Part shown: positions 18,691 through 26,539 of the stretch, piece after piece
Layout of the letters: each line of letters begins with the position of its first letter
Position numbering within the stretch: the stretch's first letter is position 1
From: Maricaulis sp.
GTDB lineage: Bacteria > Pseudomonadota > Alphaproteobacteria > Caulobacterales > Maricaulaceae
Reading direction: 5' to 3'
DNA length: 64,000 nucleotides
Assembly (NCBI RefSeq): GCF_017643475.1
Contig: NZ_JAEPNI010000001.1
Coordinates: forward strand, 372,001 to 436,000
Notes under the pieces: generated by a model
Database searches by the model: none
What the model was told of the DNA's origin: nothing
Seen by the model: the letters and a program-made list of their open reading frames with translations, nothing else
Position numbers and translations under genes: made by a program

Positions 18691-18759
18691 ATGCGTAATC
18701 CGTTCAAATATTTCAAGACTTATCCCGCGATCATCCGCCATGCGATGATGATGTATGTC
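18691..18759 (+). pseudogene. IS6-family transposase relic (N-terminal 23 codons)
   Basis: The segment reads MRNPFKYFKTYPAIIRHAMM, which is the start of IS6/IS26-family transposases (usually MSNPFKYFKTSPEIIRLAVM). Similarity ends after about 23 codons and no DDE catalytic segment follows. A second, separate relic of the same family lies at 23900-24093 in the same orientation. The 243 bp between this relic and 19003 hold no recognisable gene. Confidence 0.7.
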
Positions 18760-19002
18760 CCCTCCCGGGATGGCTTGAAACTTCACAGTGCTCCGTTGGC
18801 AATGTCGCCGCTCGAGCCCTAACGCGCCTTCACCGCCTCAGACGGCAGGTTTTGCACCTTATCAAGTCCGCAACAGCAAAGCAGCACGCCGCACCCGTGC
18901 GCCAGCAGACATGCGGCGCCTTGCCGCGCCTTGTTCGGTGAGCCGATCACCCGAGCGAACCGTAAACCTTGTGAAAGGCAAATTCTCCAAGGGGTACTGC
19001 TC

Positions 19003-19206
19003 GTGAATAGATCTGATCGCGAAATCCTAGCATCTCTTATGAACGCACAGGCCATTGAGCTTTCCGCTGCCGGCGCAGTCGCGCTTGCGAAAGGGCTCCG
19101 TCGCCGAGCCCGGCGCGTCGCTGACGATGTCCGCGCGTCGATGGAAACTTGGGGAGCGGCACCGCGGCCGGCTCTGGTTCGCGTAGCTCGCGAAACGCGT
19201 CGCTAG
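19003..19206 (+). CDS. Small hypothetical protein
   Basis: This 67-residue frame starts with GTG eight bases after AAGGGG and reads as one Ala/Arg-rich helical stretch (GAVALAKGLRRRARRVADDV). It has no signal peptide, membrane helix or known motif. It overlaps the 3' end of the convergent lipocalin gene by four bases. It lies in a decayed islet, so it may be non-functional, but the ribosome site and amphipathic composition argue for keeping it as a possible gene. Confidence 0.35.
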   Translation: MNRSDREILASLMNAQAIELSAAGAVALAKGLRRRARRVADDVRASMETWGAAPRPALVRVARETRR

Positions 19207-20282
19207 TCGCCATAGCCGGTCATTTCCAGATAGCCGCCTCCGGCATGGCTGCCGGTCACTGAGACCGGGCCCTCCCAGTAAGAAAACAGGGTCTGCATCC
19301 AGCTATGCGAGTTCACGGCGGCGATTTCGACGTCGAGATGTCGTGCGGGCAGTTCGACCCTCCAGCGCACCGGAATTTGCCGGCCGGCGACCTCGGCTGT
19401 TTCCAATGCTGTCATCGACAGCGCGCCGTCCTCGAATGCCGTGGGCGTTCCGTCCGGTGTGATCCAGCTTGCGGCGGTGTAGACGCTTCCATCGCTCTGG
19501 CGCAGCTGGAAGCCCATGACTTTATCGCCGCTGTCGAGATGAAACGACACCCAGTCCCAACCGAGCTGGGTCTCTGATAGAGGCTGTGAGGAATATTCCC
19601 GATCGAGCCAGGCCTGACCGGTCACTTCAACCTCGCCCTCCGGCAAGTCCAGCGTTCCGGTCACCTGATAGAAGGGCTGGGAGTAGTAATAGCTGGCCTG
19701 GCCATCTGCCGACTTCACCGAGAAGCCGCTATCGCCTTGGAAGACTAGCGGTCCATTGGCATCCAGGGCGAATGCGTAGGCGAAATCCTCACCGCGCGCG
19801 CTCAAATCGAGCGCGGCCAGGGCGTCGGCATTGGCCTCCAACCGGTCCGGCGCGCTGCGCATCGACCATTCATCGATGAAGGCCTGGAAGGGGGTCGCCT
19901 CGACGCCTGCCACGCCGAGCCCGCCGCGCGCCAGGCGTTCAGCATAATGGTGTGCGCTGGGGGTGGTGATGGCCGCGTGGCCCATCCAAAGCTGCGGCGT
20001 TTCCCAGCCTTGAGCGTCATGCGGCTGTAGAGCCGACCGGAACAGGGTCCATTGTGCGCCGTATTGCGTGCCGTCTGCATCTTCGAGCACGGCGGTGAGA
20101 TACCACCATTCGATACGGTAAGCGGGATGGGCGCCGTGATCCTCCGGGAAGCGAAAGCGTGGATTTGGCCGCGGTGCCGTAAATCCGTCGACTTCCGTGC
20201 CCAAGCCCGCAAAGCCCTGGCCCGCGGCCGGAGCGGATTGAAGCGCTAGAAGTGCGATGAGAATGGCGGCGAGGCGACTCAT
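19203..20282 (-). CDS. AttH/CrtC-like lipocalin-domain hydrolase, secreted
   Basis: A 359-residue protein with a signal peptide (cleavage near PAAGQ, about residue 22) and the paired lipocalin-like beta-barrels of the AttH/carotenoid 1,2-hydratase family. Family hallmarks are visible: FPEDHGAHPAYRIEWWYLTA early, QYGAQWTLFRSAL and MGHAAITTP next, and GQAWLDREYSSQPL with GWDWVSFHLDSG later. It sits three bases after the permease gene on the same strand, and such proteins are characteristically the third gene of AttEFGH-like ABC operons, in which lipid-like or hydrophobic molecules are thought to be handled at the membrane. The substrate is unknown. The start ATG at 20282 is clear. Confidence 0.85.
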   Translation of the reverse strand: MSRLAAILIALLALQSAPAAGQGFAGLGTEVDGFTAPRPNPRFRFPEDHGAHPAYRIEWWYLTAVLEDADGTQYGAQWTLFRSALQPHDAQGWETPQLWMGHAAITTPSAHHYAERLARGGLGVAGVEATPFQAFIDEWSMRSAPDRLEANADALAALDLSARGEDFAYAFALDANGPLVFQGDSGFSVKSADGQASYYYSQPFYQVTGTLDLPEGEVEVTGQAWLDREYSSQPLSETQLGWDWVSFHLDSGDKVMGFQLRQSDGSVYTAASWITPDGTPTAFEDGALSMTALETAEVAGRQIPVRWRVELPARHLDVEIAAVNSHSWMQTLFSYWEGPVSVTGSHAGGGYLEMTGYGD

Positions 20283-20285
20283 GGC

Positions 20286-22700
20286 TCAACGTTCCTGCGC
20301 GAAGATCTGAAGGAATTCCCGTGGCGGGCGTTTGAGCAGGCTGCGGGCGGGCAGAAGCGCGGCGATAAAGGCCGCAAGAACGGCCAGCGCAGCGAGGATA
20401 AGCCAGTCAAACGGGAAAAGGTGCATTGGCAGGCGCCAGCCAAACGCTTCGACATTCACGACCGACAGCAGGATCCACGCCAGCAGCAGGCCGGTTGGCA
20501 ATGCGATCAGCCAGGTCATCAGCGCAAGAATGCCGGCGCGAACAACTTCCAAACGGGCCAGGCTTGCCCGGCTCAGACCGAGTGCCCAGACCGGCGCGAG
20601 CTGAGGCAGGCGCATCGAGGCCAGAGTTGCGAGGCTCGCGAACATGGCGAAGGCGGCAACAGAAAGCGTCAGCACGTTGAGCGCAGCCGTTACCGCGAAG
20701 GTGCGCTCGAAGACGGACAATGAAAACGCTTTGACTTGAGCTTGATCAACGACGCCATTGGTGGGCAGGTCGAACTCGGAACGGATCGCTTGCGCCAGGG
20801 CCGGCGCGTCCTCAGGTGGTACGCGAAGCCCGTATCGAAGGCGTGTGACGCGATCGCCAAAGCGCGCAGTCAGGGTGTCGAGGCCGATGATCGCTTGCGC
20901 GTTTGGATTCCCATAGTCGGAGTAGACGCCGACGAGGATCAGCGGCGTACCCGACCCAAGCTGGACAGAGTCGCCCAGCTGTAGACCGAGGTTGCGCCAG
21001 GCCTGTTCGTTAACGAGTACCCCGTTACCCGCCGCGACGGCGTCCCAAGCCGCGTTCATAGCCACCAGCAAGGGCCAGTGACCGCGGTAGGTCGAATGGT
21101 CGACAACGCCGAAGACTTCGCCGCGCCGGCCGGCGATCTCGGTATCAGCACTCCAGATTGGCAGGATAGCGTCGGTGCGAGGCTCTAGCCATTCGAAGAC
21201 GCGTTGTGATTGGGCGTCGTCACGGGTCGTCACATAAAGCTCGGCGGCCAGGCGTTGATCGAGCCAACCCTCGAAGGTCAACCGGAAGCTCGATACCATG
21301 GTCCCCACGCCGATATTCGTGGCCAAGGCCAGCATCAATGCCATCAAGGCCAGAGATAGGCCGGGTAGTTGTTGGCGGGTGTCGGCCAGGAACCACTCCG
21401 CGATCGGTCCGCGCGCGAAGCGTTGGCTGAGGCGCAAAGCGAGGGCGAGCGCTGTCGGAAGGAGCAGTGCAGCGCCAACGAGAAGGCAGGCAAGGAGCGC
21501 AAACCCCGCGAGAATGCCCGAGAAAACTTGTGGAATGCTCACCGCTGCGGCGAGCATTCCAAGCGCGGCTACAGCCTGATGAACGAACCGGCGAGCCGAC
21601 GCCAACGCCCAAGCGCGGGGCTGTGCGGATGCAAGCAAGGGGAGGCGCGCTGCGCGCCGGATAGATAGCGCAGTTGCAGAAAGCGCACCGAGCACGGCGA
21701 TCGCAAAACCGGAAAGCCACCATTCAGGTCGAATCGCGAGCTCGCCGGACACGCCTGCTCCGTAAAGGCCGCGCAGTGTTGCGGCGACGCCGGGCAAGAG
21801 CGCACTTGCAACGAAATAGCCCAGGATCACGCCGGTTGCGCCGGCAAGGAGCGCGAGAACAATCGCCTCAATGATCAATGCAATAACGATAGCCGAGACC
21901 GGCGTGCCCAGCGCGCGCAGGGTTCTCAGTGTGGCCCGACGCTGCTCGAACGCGAGTCCGATCGCGGCGTAGACGATGAAAAGTCCCACGGCAAAGGAGA
22001 GAAAGCCAAATGCGGTCAGGTTCAGGTGAAAACTACCGGTGAGCTGTGCGACTTCGCCGCCGCCAGAGCTGGTGCTTCGCTCCAGCTCTGGCACGAGCGT
22101 GTTGAGCGGTGTTGCTCCCGTTCGCGCGAGTGTGTCAACGAGGATGCGGTCCACCTGATCACCGCGATCCAGAAAGCGTGCAGCAACGGCGATATCCGTG
22201 ATGATTTCGCCGCGCGGGACCGCGGCGCTGGCGCGAACAAGCGGCAAGTTGTTCGCCGCCGAGTTTAACAGTGCAGCGGTCTCTGGCGCGACGAGCAAAA
22301 GGCCTGGCGGCGTTAGAAATTCCAACCCGATCGCCTGATCGTTCGACACGGCGGCCGTATCGCCGCCAGGCGCACTTAGAGGCTCCACTCCGCGAAGCAG
22401 AAATCGCTCGCCGGCAGCCTCAAACTCACCCTCGATGACGGGGGATGCCGCCCAACCGTCCCGGCGCAGGCGGGCCCAGGTCGAGGTTGAGATGCCGCCG
22501 GTCGGCGATGTGAGCACGATTACGCTTCCGCCGCCGAGCGTTGCGCTGGCCTCATCGTAGCTGGCGCGCGCTTCGGCATTGATGGCCTGAACGCTTGTCC
22601 AAAGCGCCGTCGCGAGGCCGAGGCCCATGATGAGCGTCGCGAGCTGGCCCGGCTTGCGGCGCCAGTGCGAAAGCAATGCCATGAGCGCCGTTCCCGTCAC
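20286..22700 (-). CDS. FtsX-type ABC permease, two FtsX domains
   Basis: The 804-residue membrane protein has an N-terminal helix (about residues 20-38), a large periplasmic domain, then helix groups at about 230-310, 335-470 and three C-terminal helices (about 680-800), the duplicated FtsX arrangement of YbbP/AttF-G-like permeases. Such permeases couple ATP hydrolysis to moving lipids, lipoproteins or peptides out of the inner membrane rather than forming a classic import channel. The GTG start overlaps the ATPase stop (GTGA), indicating translational coupling, and the lipocalin gene follows three bases on. Together the three genes form an ABC export module. The substrate cannot be read from sequence. 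Confidence 0.88.
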   Translation of the reverse strand: MTGTALMALLSHWRRKPGQLATLIMGLGLATALWTSVQAINAEARASYDEASATLGGGSVIVLTSPTGGISTSTWARLRRDGWAASPVIEGEFEAAGERFLLRGVEPLSAPGGDTAAVSNDQAIGLEFLTPPGLLLVAPETAALLNSAANNLPLVRASAAVPRGEIITDIAVAARFLDRGDQVDRILVDTLARTGATPLNTLVPELERSTSSGGGEVAQLTGSFHLNLTAFGFLSFAVGLFIVYAAIGLAFEQRRATLRTLRALGTPVSAIVIALIIEAIVLALLAGATGVILGYFVASALLPGVAATLRGLYGAGVSGELAIRPEWWLSGFAIAVLGALSATALSIRRAARLPLLASAQPRAWALASARRFVHQAVAALGMLAAAVSIPQVFSGILAGFALLACLLVGAALLLPTALALALRLSQRFARGPIAEWFLADTRQQLPGLSLALMALMLALATNIGVGTMVSSFRLTFEGWLDQRLAAELYVTTRDDAQSQRVFEWLEPRTDAILPIWSADTEIAGRRGEVFGVVDHSTYRGHWPLLVAMNAAWDAVAAGNGVLVNEQAWRNLGLQLGDSVQLGSGTPLILVGVYSDYGNPNAQAIIGLDTLTARFGDRVTRLRYGLRVPPEDAPALAQAIRSEFDLPTNGVVDQAQVKAFSLSVFERTFAVTAALNVLTLSVAAFAMFASLATLASMRLPQLAPVWALGLSRASLARLEVVRAGILALMTWLIALPTGLLLAWILLSVVNVEAFGWRLPMHLFPFDWLILAALAVLAAFIAALLPARSLLKRPPREFLQIFAQER

Positions 22701-23353
22701 GAGAGCTGCCCTCCGGTGAGATGCGCGCGCCTAGAAAGGCGGTCCGCGGCACTTACCGAGTGCGTCGCCATCACGAGCGCCGTGCCAGCATCGGCGCACA
22801 GCTCGAGCATGAGATCGAGCACGTCGGCGCTGGTTGCCTCATCCAGATTGCCCGTCGGTTCATCTGCCAGCAGCAGTGCTGGCTTAGCTGCGAGCGCACG
22901 GCCGACGGCGACGCGTTGCTGCTGGCCTCCCGAGATTTGCTCAGGGTAGCGTGAAAGGAAATCCGTGAGTCCAAGCCGCGTGGCGAGCATGTCGACCCAG
23001 GCAGCATCGTATTTGCCGGCTAGGCGGGCCTGAAGCGCGAGGTTTCCGGCGACCCTCAGGGAAGGAACCAAGTTGAATTGCTGGAAGACGAGGCCGATCG
23101 CATCGCGTCGCCGCGCGGCGCGTCCGGTGTCATCAAGGGTTGTAATGGTTTCGCCGTTCAGCGCGATCTCGCCAGCGTCCGGCCTATCCAGAAGGCCGAT
23201 TAGATGCAGGAGCGTGCTTTTCCCTGAGCCGGACTCCCCGGTGATCGCAAGGCTTTCTCCCTCCGCGAGGCTCAGGCTAACATTCTGAAAGATACGTTGC
23301 CGCGATGCGCCGCTTCCATATGATTTTTCAATCCTGTCGACTTTGAGCAGCAT
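22697..23353 (-). CDS. ABC transporter ATPase, LolD/MacB-like
   Basis: This 218-residue ATP-binding subunit has Walker A GESGSGKST (about residues 38-46), Q-loop VFQQFNLVPS (about 90), signature ISGGQQQRVAVGRAL (about 138-152), Walker B LLLADEPTGNLDE and the H-loop ATHS. Size and motif spacing match ATPases that partner FtsX-type permeases. It is the first gene of the three-gene export operon; its start at 23353 leaves about 140 bp to the divergent FolB-like gene, which should contain both promoters. Confidence 0.93.
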   Translation of the reverse strand: MLLKVDRIEKSYGSGASRQRIFQNVSLSLAEGESLAITGESGSGKSTLLHLIGLLDRPDAGEIALNGETITTLDDTGRAARRRDAIGLVFQQFNLVPSLRVAGNLALQARLAGKYDAAWVDMLATRLGLTDFLSRYPEQISGGQQQRVAVGRALAAKPALLLADEPTGNLDEATSADVLDLMLELCADAGTALVMATHSVSAADRLSRRAHLTGGQLS

Positions 23354-23492
23354 GCGCCTTCCTCTTCAGGTCATAACCTAGCATCGCGTGGCGGCTCTGA
23401 CAGAGCGGGCCTGCCAACTATTTAGCGCTTTGGCTACCCGAAACCATCCCGCCGCCCTAGATGCTGCTCCAAGCGCGAACAGGAGAAGCGAC

Positions 23493-23876
23493 ATGTCATC
23501 GCTGAGCACAGTCGAGATGACCAATCTGGAGATCAAAACCGACATCGGGACGTACAAAACCGGCGATGTTGTGCCGTCGGCGCATATTCTTGATCTGTTT
23601 CTAGTCATCGACTCCCGGCTGGTGCTGATCGAGCAAGACGGTATGGACTACGTTTTTGACTACGATCCGCTGATCGCCGAGATCGATGCCTTGGCTCAGG
23701 ACGGGCACTACGAAACGCAAGAACGGCTCATCACCCGGATTGTTGGCGCGTGCGCTAAATATCAGGAGATCCAAGCCGTTGAGGTCTGCCTGAGAAAAAC
23801 CCCGGTCCTGCGCGGGTCGGGGGATCTTGGTGTTCGCATCAAAGTGGACGCAGCAGCACTCGACGCGATGCGTTGA
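23493..23876 (+). CDS. Dihydroneopterin aldolase (FolB)-like protein
   Basis: A 127-residue protein with the tunnelling-fold topology of FolB: NLEIKTDIGTYKTGD at the start, FDYDPLIAEIDALAQDGHYETQE in the middle and EVCLRKTPVL near the end, where family members carry the catalytic Lys. FolB cleaves 7,8-dihydroneopterin to a 6-hydroxymethylpterin and glycolaldehyde in folate synthesis. AGGAG sits seven bases before the ATG at 23493. It is not beside other folate genes but between an ABC export operon and a transposase relic, and the usual N-terminal Glu contacts are not clear, so a divergent pterin role is possible. Confidence 0.75.
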   Translation: MSSLSTVEMTNLEIKTDIGTYKTGDVVPSAHILDLFLVIDSRLVLIEQDGMDYVFDYDPLIAEIDALAQDGHYETQERLITRIVGACAKYQEIQAVEVCLRKTPVLRGSGDLGVRIKVDAAALDAMR

Positions 23877-23899
23877 TTGGATGGATGTAATCTGCGCGG

Positions 23900-24093
23900 A
23901 TGAGCAACCCATTCAAGTATTTCAAAACTTCGCCCGAAATCATTCGACTCGCTGTGATGATGTAGATCCGCTTCCTCACTGCGGAACGTGGAGGACCTGC
24001 TCCACGCGCGTGGCATATACAATAGCCATGATAAAAATCCGGTATTGGTGGCGCCGTTTCGGTCCGATGTTCGCGGGCGAGATCCGCAGATAG
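23900..24093 (+). pseudogene. IS6-family transposase relic with stop and frameshifts
   Basis: The segment starts MSNPFKYFKTSPEIIRLAVM, a clean match to the IS6 family, then hits a TAG where Tyr is expected. The match continues in another frame (SLRNVEDLLHARGI) and again in a third (IRYWWRRFGPMFAGEIRR), so at least one stop and two frameshifts have disabled it. The catalytic DDE domain is missing. It begins 23 bp after the FolB-like gene and has the same orientation as the relic at 18691. Confidence 0.85.
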
Positions 24094-24112
24094 CGGCCTC
24101 CAAGGATGCGGG

Positions 24113-24145
24113 GCTGGCCGAATGGCGTCAGCTCGCAGCCTGCGA
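24113..24145. repeat. Copy B of the interspersed repeat core
   Basis: GGCTGGCCGAATGGCGTCAG and the following CTCGCAGCCTGCG closely match the core inside the hairpin at 26270-26306 and copy A at 18568. It lies 20 bp after the IS6 relic. The rest of the 24146-24275 stretch holds no gene I can support. Confidence 0.5.
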
Positions 24146-24275
24146 TGGGGTTAGTTCGGGGCTTTCCGCGACTAGTTAGCGTTAGTCTGACCCCACCTTT
24201 TTCTGTGCTCCCACTTCAGTTCGCGCCATGATTGAGCCCTCGCGTGCGCTGGACTTGCGCGCCTAGAAACCTATA

Positions 24276-24306
24276 ACACATGTGAATGTCCAGCATTCAT
24301 ATGTGT
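24276..24306. promoter_or_regulatory. Palindrome upstream of the GDSL esterase gene
   Basis: ACACATGTGAATG-TCCAG-CATTCATATGTGT has 13-base arms with one mismatch, in an AT-rich island about 75 bp before the esterase ATG. The position and symmetry suggest an operator for a dimeric regulator. No T-run follows. Confidence 0.45.
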
Positions 24307-24380
24307 ATACAAATAGCATAGGCGTTGGAAAAAGCCGGGCGCAAAGACCCGGAATTCCTTGTCGATAAAGGGGAGAGACT

Positions 24381-26189
24381 ATGCGGAACCTTCTTATGGC
24401 GGCCAGTGCCGCCTGCGCGCTTGCTGGTGCGCCGGCCATGGCCCAAGACTTCGATCTAACTGGCGGTAATCTTTATATATTCGGTGATAGCCTGTCAGAC
24501 ACAGGCAATATTCTCGCGACACTCGGCTCGGGCGGCCCGCCGGTCTATTTCAATGGCCGCTTCTCCAATGGCCCGGTCTGGCATGAAGCCATAGCCGGCA
24601 ATCTGGCCCTATCGCCGCTCCTGGGCGGTATTGTTGGTGATCCGAGCAACGGCATTAATTTCGCCCATGGTGGTGCGCGCACCAGCGCCTTCGATATTGC
24701 GCCCGGCGTACCGCTGCCAGGTTCGCTGGAGCAGGCTCAGGCCTATGCGAGCCTGGTTAGTGCCGGCGCGATTACGGCGCCCTCTGCCAGTGATGTTTTC
24801 GGCGTCTGGATTGGCGGCAACAACTTCCTGTCTGGCCTGAGCACGGGCTCGCTGCCGGATATTCCGCAAGGCGTGGGTGAGATCCAGGCGACGCTGACGA
24901 CGCTGGCCGATGCCGGCGCGCAGCAATTCCTGCTCTTCAATCTGCCTCTTCTGGGCAATTCGGTTGATATGCCGGGGGAATTTGTCACTCCGGTCAATAT
25001 CGCCTCAAGACAATTCAATGAGGGCTTGCGCGAGGTCGATCGCGCCGTCACCGCCTCGCATGGTGTTGACATTCTGTACATCAATATCGAAGCGCTGTTC
25101 GAGGATACGCGGCTTAATCCGTCCCTGTACGGTTTCACTGAAAGCGTACTCGACTGTGTCAGCCAAGGGCTGTTGCTGCAGGACTGCCCAGATACCTGGT
25201 CGGATTATGACGGTATCCACCCGACCCGGGCCAGCCATGCCCTCATAACCAATTTCGTTTTCGCCAGCGTAACGAATTACAATGAAGGCGCAGCAGCGCT
25301 CGGTTCGGTGAGTGAAGCCTTTTATGAAACCGGCCTGGCCATCCGGACCTCAGTGCGCGATGGAGCCCGCGACTATCGCCATGCCGGCAGCGCTTATCTG
25401 ATAGGCCGTACGCTTGATGGCAGTGTCGATCAACCCGGCCGCTCCACCGATTATAATGGTGAGCTTTATGGCATAGGCCTCAGCCAGAAAATCCATGACA
25501 GTGCTTTCTATGTCGGCGGCCAGGTCGGCTGGCTTGATGCGGCTTCAACCGGTCAGGGCTTGCTGTCCACGGCGAGCGAGATCGAGCAGATGTTCGCAGC
25601 ACTTTATGGCGGTTTTGCTGGCGAGCGTGTTTATGTCGCGCTTGCGGCGGGTCAGGGTAATGGTCAGGCAGATACAAACCGCACCACCGCCTTTGCCCAG
25701 CGCAGTCAGGTGGAAAGTGAACGGGATCTGGATCTCACCTTCGCATCGCTTGAAGCGGGTTATGGGCTGGATCTGACTGGGCTTGATTTGACGCCCTTTA
25801 TAGCCATCGCAACGGCTGATTATGAAATGGCGACAACGAGCGAGATCGGTCCGCTTTTCGCCGGCCATATCAACGCCACATCCTTCACTTCGACCACGGT
25901 CAGCTTCGGTGCACAACTTGATTGGGACGCGTCAGAGCGTGTCGGCTTCAATTTCAGCGCAGAGCGTGTGGAAGAAACCGAAGGCGACCGCACGGTCTCA
26001 CTCCTGCTCAATGATGTCGATTTGTCGAGCGCTGCCATCTCGGTTGCCGATGAGAGCTGGACGGAAGTCTCCGCAGGCCTTGATGCCCAGCTGACTGAAC
26101 GTCTCGGCCTCGCCGTCGAGGTTGGTGGTCAGTTCGGCGATAATACCGACAATTCATACGCTCAGCTCATGTTGCGCTGGCGCCGCTAG
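24381..26189 (+). CDS. GDSL-family esterase autotransporter (EstA-like)
   Basis: The 602-residue protein carries a signal peptide (cleavage near AMAQD, about residue 21), an SGNH/GDSL hydrolase passenger and a C-terminal autotransporter barrel (about residues 330-602). The nucleophile is Ser37 in IFGDSLSDTGN, the oxyanion block is GGNN at about 152, and the catalytic pair is Asp277 and His280 in DGIHPT. Enzymes of this type stay anchored at the cell surface and hydrolyse lipid or short-chain esters. The barrel ends in LMLRWRR rather than a terminal aromatic, which is unusual for Bam targeting but occurs in this family. GGGGAG precedes the ATG. A strong hairpin repeat follows the stop and may end the transcript. 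Confidence 0.9.
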   Translation: MRNLLMAASAACALAGAPAMAQDFDLTGGNLYIFGDSLSDTGNILATLGSGGPPVYFNGRFSNGPVWHEAIAGNLALSPLLGGIVGDPSNGINFAHGGARTSAFDIAPGVPLPGSLEQAQAYASLVSAGAITAPSASDVFGVWIGGNNFLSGLSTGSLPDIPQGVGEIQATLTTLADAGAQQFLLFNLPLLGNSVDMPGEFVTPVNIASRQFNEGLREVDRAVTASHGVDILYINIEALFEDTRLNPSLYGFTESVLDCVSQGLLLQDCPDTWSDYDGIHPTRASHALITNFVFASVTNYNEGAAALGSVSEAFYETGLAIRTSVRDGARDYRHAGSAYLIGRTLDGSVDQPGRSTDYNGELYGIGLSQKIHDSAFYVGGQVGWLDAASTGQGLLSTASEIEQMFAALYGGFAGERVYVALAAGQGNGQADTNRTTAFAQRSQVESERDLDLTFASLEAGYGLDLTGLDLTPFIAIATADYEMATTSEIGPLFAGHINATSFTSTTVSFGAQLDWDASERVGFNFSAERVEETEGDRTVSLLLNDVDLSSAAISVADESWTEVSAGLDAQLTERLGLAVEVGGQFGDNTDNSYAQLMLRWRR

Positions 26190-26210
26190 AGCGTTTTCGG
26201 GGCCTGTTAG

Positions 26211-26347
26211 ACGAAAATGGGCGGGTCTCCAGAGACCGGGATTGAACCTATCTCAAGCAGCGAGCTGACGCCGTACTGGTGGAATGGCGTCAACTCGCGG
26301 CCTGCGTGGACCTCAAACTTGGACTTTGGAGACCCGTCCGTTTTCGT
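26211..26347. repeat. Large hairpin repeat element (copy C, 5' half)
   Basis: Outer arms 26211-26234 (starting ACGAAAATGGGCGGGTCTCC) and 26324-26347 pair with only two mismatches over 24 bases, and inner arms CGAGCTGACGCC (26261-26272) and GGCGTCAACTCG (26286-26297) pair with one mismatch. The whole 137-bp unit can thus fold into a long nested stem on either strand. It lies 21 bp after the esterase stop. Parts of it recur at 18568, 24113 and about 50830. No transposase or reading frame is associated, which suits a small non-autonomous element or structured RNA. Confidence 0.7.
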
Positions 26348-26350
26348 ATC

Positions 26351-26471
26351 CCAGCACCGCCACTCAGACCGGCAGGTCTCGTCTCTTTCCATGAGCGGGC
26401 ACTTTTTTCCCCAAGTTCCGGGGGCTTGCGAAGCCGTGTCTGGAATCGAGATAAGACGAACTCACACCAAT
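26351..26471. repeat. 121-bp repeat, 3' half of copy C
   Basis: This segment matches 50931-51051 over the same length with about 16 differences by eye (about 87%); the first 40-plus bases are identical. It directly follows the hairpin half in both places. The remainder of the gap up to 26539 has no gene I can support. Confidence 0.8.
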
Positions 26472-26539
26472 GGGAGGCGTCAAGGCCGAGTAGACGGAGG
26501 CCGGTGCCGCATAAACCGCATTCATGACCCGCTCCGTCT

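Noticed and set aside
23388..23492. N-terminal extension of the FolB-like protein
   Set aside because: The extension has no ribosome site and lies in the promoter gap; AGGAG precedes ATG 23493.
26232..26260. A TTCAATCC-like TPsiC arm on the minus strand of the hairpin repeat, suggesting a tRNA
   Set aside because: The flanking bases do not form the 5-bp stem, and no acceptor, D or anticodon arm can be drawn.
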